A stretch of 9,527 bases of DNA from JAHFRG01 sp041495205 (lineage in GTDB: Bacteria; Pseudomonadota; Gammaproteobacteria; Burkholderiales; JAHFRG01), in the NCBI GenBank assembly GCA_041495205.1, contig JBGQCF010000056.1, positions 1 to 9,527 of the forward strand, written 5' to 3'. Within the stretch, counting starts at the first letter, position 1, and each line of letters begins with the position of its first letter. The position numbers and the translations under genes are program-made. Under the pieces are notes generated by a model. It worked only from the letters and a program-made list of their open reading frames with translations, did no database searches and was not told the origin of the DNA. This document shows, in pieces, positions 5,610-9,527 of this stretch.

Positions 5610-5678
5610 GAATCCTGTAAATCCTGTCTATTCTTGTTTTGTTGTCATCCGCGTTTATCGGCGTTCACCTGCGGTTCC
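5610..5678 (+). repeat. AATCCTGT / CGCGTTTATCGGCGTTCACCTGCGG intergenic motif, copy 2
   Basis: The + strand has AATCCTGTAAATCCTGTCTA followed by a GCGTT...GCGTT...GCGGTTCC series. It is the opposite-orientation relative of the element at 2595-2631, so the two bracket the cassette region. The sequence is non-coding and of unknown function. Confidence 0.5.
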
Positions 5679-5690
5679 ATTAACTTTCCG

Positions 5691-5954
5691 TTAAGCGGCA
5701 GCACGCTTGCGCGCCGGTCGGCTTGAACGCGCGGTTGGGCGTGCGGGCTTCTTAGTGTGCGGCAGTAAAGAACGTAGGGCGTTATTCACCGCGCGATCGT
5801 TGGGGAACGCGCGCGCGACCTGAGGTTCGAGCACCACTATATTTGTCGACGCGGCAACGCGCGCTGCGTACTTCCCACGCACCAACTCTCCAAAATCGGA
5901 ACGTTTGTATTCGGTCCGCAACTCATCGGTGGGTATACGACTAGCCTTCTTCAT
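5691..5954 (-). CDS. Small basic-tailed protein, second gene of a toxin-antitoxin-like pair
   Basis: With the chosen start the protein has 87 residues: MKKASRIPTDELRTEYKRSDFGELVRGKYAARVAASTNIVVLEPQVARAFPNDRAVNNALRSLL, then an Ala/Pro/Arg/Lys tail of about 20 residues. The body resembles small conserved proteins (IPTDELR.EYKRSDFG..VRGKYA....S..NVVLLDP.V...FP....VN.AL) that I know from many environmental genomes next to a partner gene and that are sometimes annotated as antitoxins; I cannot name the family. The ATG at 5954 is preferred to the one at 5990 because AAAGGAAAA lies seven bases before it. It overlaps the end of the upstream gene by 14 bases, so the two are translated together. The basic tail suggests nucleic acid binding. 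Confidence 0.8.
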   Translation of the reverse strand: MKKASRIPTDELRTEYKRSDFGELVRGKYAARVAASTNIVVLEPQVARAFPNDRAVNNALRSLLPHTKKPARPTARSSRPARKRAAA

Positions 5955-6240
5955 AGATTTTCCTTTCGCCCCTTGTCGCAAGACGGGCACTCACGACTTT
6001 CGCCTTGACTGGGCGGTTGGAAGCCAGCACCGCCTTGCGGACTGGCTGTGGAAGCTCAATCGGAGAGAAGTAGCTTGCGGGATATAAGTAGTCTTCGCCT
6101 GATTCATCAATCACTCGAAGCTGCCTGTGCTTCGCAGCGTCAGAATCGAGAATGACCTGATAGATTTTCCTGGGCTCCAACGAAACTTTGTAGCTTGTGT
6201 TCTTTAGGCAAACGACAAATCTCTTAACTGATGTTCTCAT
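5941..6240 (-). CDS. Small conserved protein, first gene of a toxin-antitoxin-like pair
   Basis: The 99-residue protein has a recognisable core, KRFVVCLKN.SYKVSLEPRKIYQVILDSDAAKHRQLRVIDESGEDYLYPASYFSPIELPQPVRKAVL (6-71), with the look of a small beta-barrel or SH3-like fold. Proteins with the DESGEDYLYP block are common in environmental bacteria and often uncharacterised. The tail after residue 75 is basic. The ATG at 6240 has only a weak GGA ribosome binding site upstream. The stop codon overlaps the start of the downstream gene by 14 bases. Such overlap and size resemble toxin-antitoxin or regulatory modules, but no toxin motif is visible, so function is open. Confidence 0.82.
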   Translation of the reverse strand: MRTSVKRFVVCLKNTSYKVSLEPRKIYQVILDSDAAKHRQLRVIDESGEDYLYPASYFSPIELPQPVRKAVLASNRPVKAKVVSARLATRGERKIYEEG

Positions 6241-6268
6241 AGCGGTTCCATTATTGTTTCTTGTTTTT

Positions 6269-6309
6269 CCTTTGCGTCCTTCTCTGCGCCTCAGCGTCTC
6301 TGCGGTTCA
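6269..6309 (+). repeat. CTTTGCGTCC...CTGCGGTTCAA intergenic motif
   Basis: A run of TGCGTCC/TGCGCC/GCGTCTC units closes with CTGCGGTTCAA. It is a third relative of the motifs at 2595-2631 and 5610-5678. It fills most of the gap between the asmA-like gene and the small gene pair. The function is unknown. Confidence 0.45.
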
Positions 6310-6322
6310 ATTACAGCGCATG

Positions 6323-8578
6323 CTATTTGAGAAGCCCCTTGAGCTTGTCTTGAAGCTTACCCTTGACGGCTTCCTCGGCTTTTTGCTTCACCACTTCAGT
6401 GACTGCGCCGCCGAAATCAAGGTTGTATTGCGGGGATTTGAACGGTCCCGAAATGCGCACCGGGATGGTCACGCCCTTGATCGAAGCAAGCTCCGCCCCG
6501 CCCTGCCCTTTACCGCTTTCCACGATGGACGCCTTGGCGAGATAGTTCAGGCTGTCTTCGCCGATATTGATATCGCCGGCGCCGGTCAGGCGCAATAGAG
6601 GCGATTTCATTGACAGGTCGTCATTATGCGCCACGCCGTTTTTGATGAGGAAGCTCGCTTTCAACTCGGTGAAATCGGTCTTCTGCGCCTTGTCCGCGGC
6701 CTGGGTTTGAGTCCCCTTGAGCACGCCGAGCTTGGCTTTGAAGTTGCGTATCGTTTCGGCGACGTTGATGCCTTTCACCGCACCATCGGCGAGATTGAGC
6801 GCCGCCTTGCCGTCGAGCGCCTTTTTCATGGCTGTCACCGTGTCGCCCCGAGTGGTGACATCCAAAGACACGCTTCCTTTGCCTTCCAGCGAGTCGTAAT
6901 CCATCGCATCTTTAAGCAGCGGCCCGATACTGATGCCCTTGAGATCCTGCTTGACCGATATAACCGGAATGGCCACGGCATTAACTGCCACGTTGCCGTT
7001 CGCCGATCCCTGGTAGAGATTGGCTGAAAGCGGGTTAATGTCGACCTTGCCGTTGGCCGCCTTGAGGTCCACCCGCACCTGCTGTGCCTTGACGTTGGCC
7101 GCCTTCAGGCTGCCCACACGCAGACTGCCGTTGGCGTTGAGATTTTTCAGCGCCGAAAAATCCAGCGGCTTTTCCTGCTGTTTTGCTTCTGCTTGTTTCG
7201 TCTCCGGCTGTTTTCCCGCGGTTATTTGTTTCGGCGGCAAGTAGCCGTCCACATCCAGATGATCAATATCCAGATCAAAGCCGATAGCCGGTTTTGAAAA
7301 TCCCACAACGCCGAGCTTGGCCTTGAAAGAGCTGTCCGCCACTTTTCCGGAAAGACTTGCCTGGACGTTTTGTTTTTCCAGATCCGCCGCTGCGGAACCC
7401 TTGACTTCACCGTTTAATTTTTTGACCGGAAGATCAGGCGCACTGAGATTAAAACTTCCGACGATCGCCGGGAAACTAAACTGCTGCGCCTGGAAATTGC
7501 CGGACAATGGCGTGGCGAGCCTGGCTTTCACGGTGCGCTCACCCTGTTTGGCATCCAACTCCAAATCAATTGCGCCGGTTTTGAACGCCTGCGCCGTACC
7601 TTCCAGCCTGGGCACGGTCAAACTCGCCGCGAGATCGGCCTGCGCACCGGTCATTTTGGCGACGAGCGTGACCTTGTCTCCCGAGAATTTCTCACTGAGC
7701 AGACTGAGGCGCGGCGCTTCGAGTTTGACATCCAAATTGTTTTTGTCTTGCGCGCCGGTCACCGCTAATTTGAATTTATCTGCGGAAAATTCGTTGCTTG
7801 GCAGCTTGGCGCTGACGTCCCCTGAAGCATTGACCACGAGCTTGCTGATTCCCGCGGCTTCGCCTTTAACCGCCAAATCCATAGCCTGCAGCAGATATTG
7901 CTGAGTGTTGAGATCAAAAGTAAGCCGTGTCTTGAGCCGGACAGCAAGATCGAATTTCGGCTGGTTGCCCTGCACGTTGAAGTCCAACTCAACATCGCCG
8001 GGAACCCCGTTGGCTATCCTGCCGGTTTTCAGATTGAGGCCCCGCAGGGTGTATTTCGCTCCGGACTTTTCATCGCTGTAATTGAGCGTGGTGTTCTCCA
8101 CGCTGACATGATCAATATCAAACTTGAACTGTTCCGGCTTTCCGGATTTCGCTTGCGCGCCTTCGGCCACGCCTTTTTGCGGCACGCCCAGCAGGTCGCC
8201 CATATTGGTGCTGCCGTCCTTGAAGCGCATCAGATTCGCGCGCACCCCTCGGATTTCGACTACATCCACCACCGCCAGCTTGCTGAGCAGAGGCAGGAGT
8301 TTGAGCGAGACACGCGCGCTTTCCACCACAATGAATTCCTTGTCGCTTTTGTGTTCGCTTAAAGACAGGTCTCCCAGCTTAACCCCGAGGCCGGGGAAGA
8401 AGCTCAGCTTGATGTCGCCGATCCGAAGCGTGCGCTGTGTCTTGTCCTTCACCAACTGCACGATTTGCGGCTTGTACTGGTTGGGGTCGAATGTGGCGGC
8501 GATATAGGCCGCGAGTCCCGCCAGCACCACAATCAGGCCGGCGATCGGCAGCAGTCCGTATTTGAGGATTTTTTTCAT
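6323..8578 (-). CDS. AsmA family envelope protein
   Basis: The 751-residue protein has the family layout. A short basic N-terminus and one membrane anchor (about 8-30) are followed by FDPNQYKPQIVQLVKDKTQRTLRIGDIKLSFFPGLGVKLGDLSLSE, the AsmA N-terminal signature, and then a long periplasmic beta-strand-rich region with repeated amphipathic strands. Around residues 455-470 there is a Gln/Lys/Glu-rich linker, then LDFSALKNLNANGSLRVGSLKAANVKA, the AsmA C-terminal domain. The C-terminus (QKAEEAVKGKLQDKLKGLLK) is a basic amphipathic helix. AsmA proteins belong to the AsmA/TamB/YhdP group thought to bridge the periplasm and carry phospholipids toward the outer membrane; the role here is inferred from family. 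It is intact and of normal length. The ribosome binding site is weak (TTAGG before ATG). It is divergent from the coiled-coil gene at 8746. Confidence 0.92.
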   Translation of the reverse strand: MKKILKYGLLPIAGLIVVLAGLAAYIAATFDPNQYKPQIVQLVKDKTQRTLRIGDIKLSFFPGLGVKLGDLSLSEHKSDKEFIVVESARVSLKLLPLLSKLAVVDVVEIRGVRANLMRFKDGSTNMGDLLGVPQKGVAEGAQAKSGKPEQFKFDIDHVSVENTTLNYSDEKSGAKYTLRGLNLKTGRIANGVPGDVELDFNVQGNQPKFDLAVRLKTRLTFDLNTQQYLLQAMDLAVKGEAAGISKLVVNASGDVSAKLPSNEFSADKFKLAVTGAQDKNNLDVKLEAPRLSLLSEKFSGDKVTLVAKMTGAQADLAASLTVPRLEGTAQAFKTGAIDLELDAKQGERTVKARLATPLSGNFQAQQFSFPAIVGSFNLSAPDLPVKKLNGEVKGSAAADLEKQNVQASLSGKVADSSFKAKLGVVGFSKPAIGFDLDIDHLDVDGYLPPKQITAGKQPETKQAEAKQQEKPLDFSALKNLNANGSLRVGSLKAANVKAQQVRVDLKAANGKVDINPLSANLYQGSANGNVAVNAVAIPVISVKQDLKGISIGPLLKDAMDYDSLEGKGSVSLDVTTRGDTVTAMKKALDGKAALNLADGAVKGINVAETIRNFKAKLGVLKGTQTQAADKAQKTDFTELKASFLIKNGVAHNDDLSMKSPLLRLTGAGDINIGEDSLNYLAKASIVESGKGQGGAELASIKGVTIPVRISGPFKSPQYNLDFGGAVTEVVKQKAEEAVKGKLQDKLKGLLK

Positions 8579-8683
8579 GGCCTAAGCAAAATCGCGCGAA
8601 GTGGTGAAACAGGCCGGTCAATATGGAATTATAACAGTATGAAAAAGAACCTCGACAGGCCACCTTACCGGGCCCTCAGCGAG

Positions 8684-8692
8684 TGGTATAAT
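8684..8692 (+). promoter_or_regulatory. Extended -10 promoter for the coiled-coil gene
   Basis: TGGTATAAT is a perfect TATAAT hexamer (8687-8692) with the TGn extension. The best -35 candidate is a weak TTACCG at 8665-8670, 16 bases upstream, which fits an extended -10 type. Transcription would start near 8699 and reach the ribosome binding site at 8735. Confidence 0.65.
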
Positions 8693-8734
8693 GTTGATCG
8701 TAAATTGGGGGTTCCTGTCCTTCCATCAGCCAGC

Positions 8735-8739
8735 AGGAG
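8735..8739 (+). promoter_or_regulatory. Ribosome binding site of the coiled-coil gene
   Basis: AGGAG is six bases before the ATG at 8746 and nine before that at 8749. Both spacings work, so the start is uncertain by one codon. Confidence 0.75.
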
Positions 8740-8745
8740 AATGCC

Positions 8746-9039
8746 ATGATGACCCGTGACGAATACGTGCAGAAACTGAAGACACAGCTCGACCAATGGA
8801 ACAGCGAAATCACCAAGTGGGAAGAAAAGACCAGGTCTGCCCAGACCAAAATGAAGGCCGATTATGATAAGCAGCTCACGGCCTTGCGCTCGCGCCGCGA
8901 CGAGGCGATGCAACAGCTGCGACAAGTTCAGGCGGCCTCAGGCGAGGCGTGGACGGACATGATGCGCGGCGCCGACGAGGCGTGGGCAAGGTTGCGCGAC
9001 GCGTTCACCAAAGCGCGCTCGCATTTCGATAAAAAATAA
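8746..9039 (+). CDS. Small coiled-coil protein, sll1863-type stress protein
   Basis: The 97-residue protein is one long charged helix. Residues 5-62 show heptad-like spacing of hydrophobic residues between Lys, Glu and Gln (YVQKLKTQLDQWNSEITKWEEK...DKQLTALRSRRDEAMQQLRQVQ). The C-terminal GEAWTDMMRGADEAWARLRDAFTKARSHF has the AW-D-rich repeat typical of small proteins annotated as sll1863-family stress response proteins. I base that on memory of the pattern; biochemical function is unknown. There is no signal peptide. AGGAG at 8735-8739 is six bases before the ATG at 8746; the next ATG (8749) is also well placed. Another ATG at 8741 is out of frame. An extended -10 promoter lies upstream. Confidence 0.82.
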   Translation: MMTRDEYVQKLKTQLDQWNSEITKWEEKTRSAQTKMKADYDKQLTALRSRRDEAMQQLRQVQAASGEAWTDMMRGADEAWARLRDAFTKARSHFDKK

Positions 9040-9103
9040 CCGGGAAATAAGCGAAGCTCTTCGGTCGTCGGCCGCGGGTTCTATTCAGCGTCGCGCCCTC
9101 GTG

Positions 9104-9123
9104 GGACTTAATCAGAGGTTCCC
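9104..9123 (+). repeat. 20-bp repeat identical to 159-178
   Basis: GGACTTAATCAGAGGTTCCC here is an exact copy of the end of the element at 1-180. The remainder of that element is not present at this site. The 21-base stretch with the preceding G has GGGA/TTCCC ends that could pair imperfectly. Confidence 0.7.
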
Positions 9124-9152
9124 CAGGCGGGTGCACGGCGCGCGAAAGGTGA

Positions 9153-9226
9153 TGGAGCGGGTGATGGGGATCGAACCCACGTCTAAAGCTTGGGAAGCTG
9201 TCGTTCTACCACTGAACTACACCCGC
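9153..9226 (-). tRNA. tRNA-Gly, anticodon CCC
   Basis: The minus strand folds as a 74-nt tRNA with encoded CCA (9155-9153). The acceptor stem GCGGGTG/CACCCGC is perfect, the D loop AGTTCAGTGGTAGAAC and the T arm GTGGG-TTCGATC-CCCAT are standard. The seven-base anticodon loop TTCCCAA puts CCC at 9194-9192, so it reads GGG. The anticodon stem ACAGC/GCTTT has one C-U mismatch. It lies between the coiled-coil gene and thiS, transcribed away from thiS. Confidence 0.93.
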
Positions 9227-9263
9227 GTGATAAAATCAAATTTTACCTGATTTTTAGCGTGCA

Positions 9264-9473
9264 TTGAAAGTGATTGCACTGACCATCAATGGAGTATCGC
9301 ACCGCTTTGAAGACGCCCTGAATGTGGCACATCTGCTCGAGTGCTTGCAGCTTAAAGGCAAACGCCTGGCGCTGGAAAAAAACGGCGAGATCGTTCCGCG
9401 CAGCCGTTTCAATCAGGAAATGCTTTATGACGGCGATAAGCTGGAAATCGTCATCGCCGTCGGCGGAGGTTAA
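9264..9473 (+). CDS. thiS: Sulfur carrier protein ThiS
   Basis: ThiS carries sulfur as a C-terminal thiocarboxylate for the thiazole half of thiamine, being charged by ThiF and used by ThiG. The 69-residue length, the opening MKVIALTINGVSHRFE, a central block KGKRLALEKNGEIVPRS and the required C-terminal IAVGGG all fit the ubiquitin-like family. The start is uncertain: TTG at 9264 or GTG at 9270, neither with a clear Shine-Dalgarno sequence. It is transcribed away from the neighbouring tRNA-Gly. thiG would be expected just past the right end, outside this window. Confidence 0.93.
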   Translation: MKVIALTINGVSHRFEDALNVAHLLECLQLKGKRLALEKNGEIVPRSRFNQEMLYDGDKLEIVIAVGGG

Positions 9474-9479
9474 ACTGCG

Positions 9480-9511
9480 GTGAGGAGTGAGGTGTGAGGA
9501 GTAAGGAGTAG
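9480..9511 (+). repeat. GTGAGGAGT imperfect tandem motif
   Basis: After thiS the sequence runs GTGAGGAGTGAGGTGTGAGG then AGTAAGGAGTAG, an imperfect tandem of GTGAGGAGT. Similar runs occur between genes in some betaproteobacteria; no function is known. Confidence 0.4.
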
Positions 9512-9527
9512 ACACCCGTGACTTAAC

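Noticed and set aside
6626..8507. Several + strand frames of 127-195 residues opposite the asmA-like gene
   Set aside because: They are shadows of the intact 751-residue AsmA frame.
9050..9064. Possible terminator hairpin CGAAG-CT-CTTCG after the coiled-coil gene
   Set aside because: The loop is only two bases and no T run follows, so an intrinsic terminator is not supported.
1..9527. CRISPR array, integron integrase, transposase or phage gene
   Set aside because: No regularly spaced repeats and no frame with tyrosine recombinase, DDE transposase or phage motifs were found in the window.

Overview
The window looks like chromosomal DNA of a moderately high-GC betaproteobacterium, perhaps from a Nitrosomonadales-like lineage. 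This is inferred from the style of ubiX, the stand-alone LON-domain protein, mutY, the AsmA protein, thiS and the CCC-anticodon tRNA-Gly; no taxonomic marker such as rRNA is present.

Layout. 1-180 is an intergenic repeat element with two dyads. 284-1518 holds ubiX (flavin prenyltransferase) and a LON substrate-binding-domain protein on the + strand, behind a good sigma70-type promoter. mutY (1542-2588, minus) converges on them. From 2669 to about 5491 the character changes: lower GC, small genes all on the minus strand, and hyphenated palindromes with integron-type core sites. Two of these palindromes (2669-2764 and 3719-3776) look like real attC recombination sites, and in both the stop codon of the preceding gene lies inside the core site. 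This segment is best read as integron gene cassettes without an integrase in the window (a CALIN-type cluster). It encodes, in reading order (right to left), a 110-aa protein, an 88-aa and a 140-aa membrane protein, a three-helix membrane protein ending in a zinc ribbon, and a 318-aa protein with a HEPN-like R-x4-H motif that could be an RNase or defence protein. A 92-bp direct repeat lies upstream of two of these genes.

To the right lies a tightly overlapping pair of small genes (5691-6240) with the look of a toxin-antitoxin-like unit. Next come a long AsmA-family envelope gene (6323-8578, minus), a divergently transcribed coiled-coil stress-type protein with an extended -10 promoter, a minus-strand tRNA-Gly(CCC), and thiS (thiamine sulfur carrier).

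Housekeeping genes frame the window: cofactor synthesis (ubiX, thiS), DNA repair (mutY) and envelope maintenance (AsmA). The accessory island sits between mutY and the asmA-like gene. It is bordered by copies, in opposite orientation, of a CTGCGTT...GCGGTTCC intergenic motif. The most interesting part is the cassette cluster and its HEPN-like protein.
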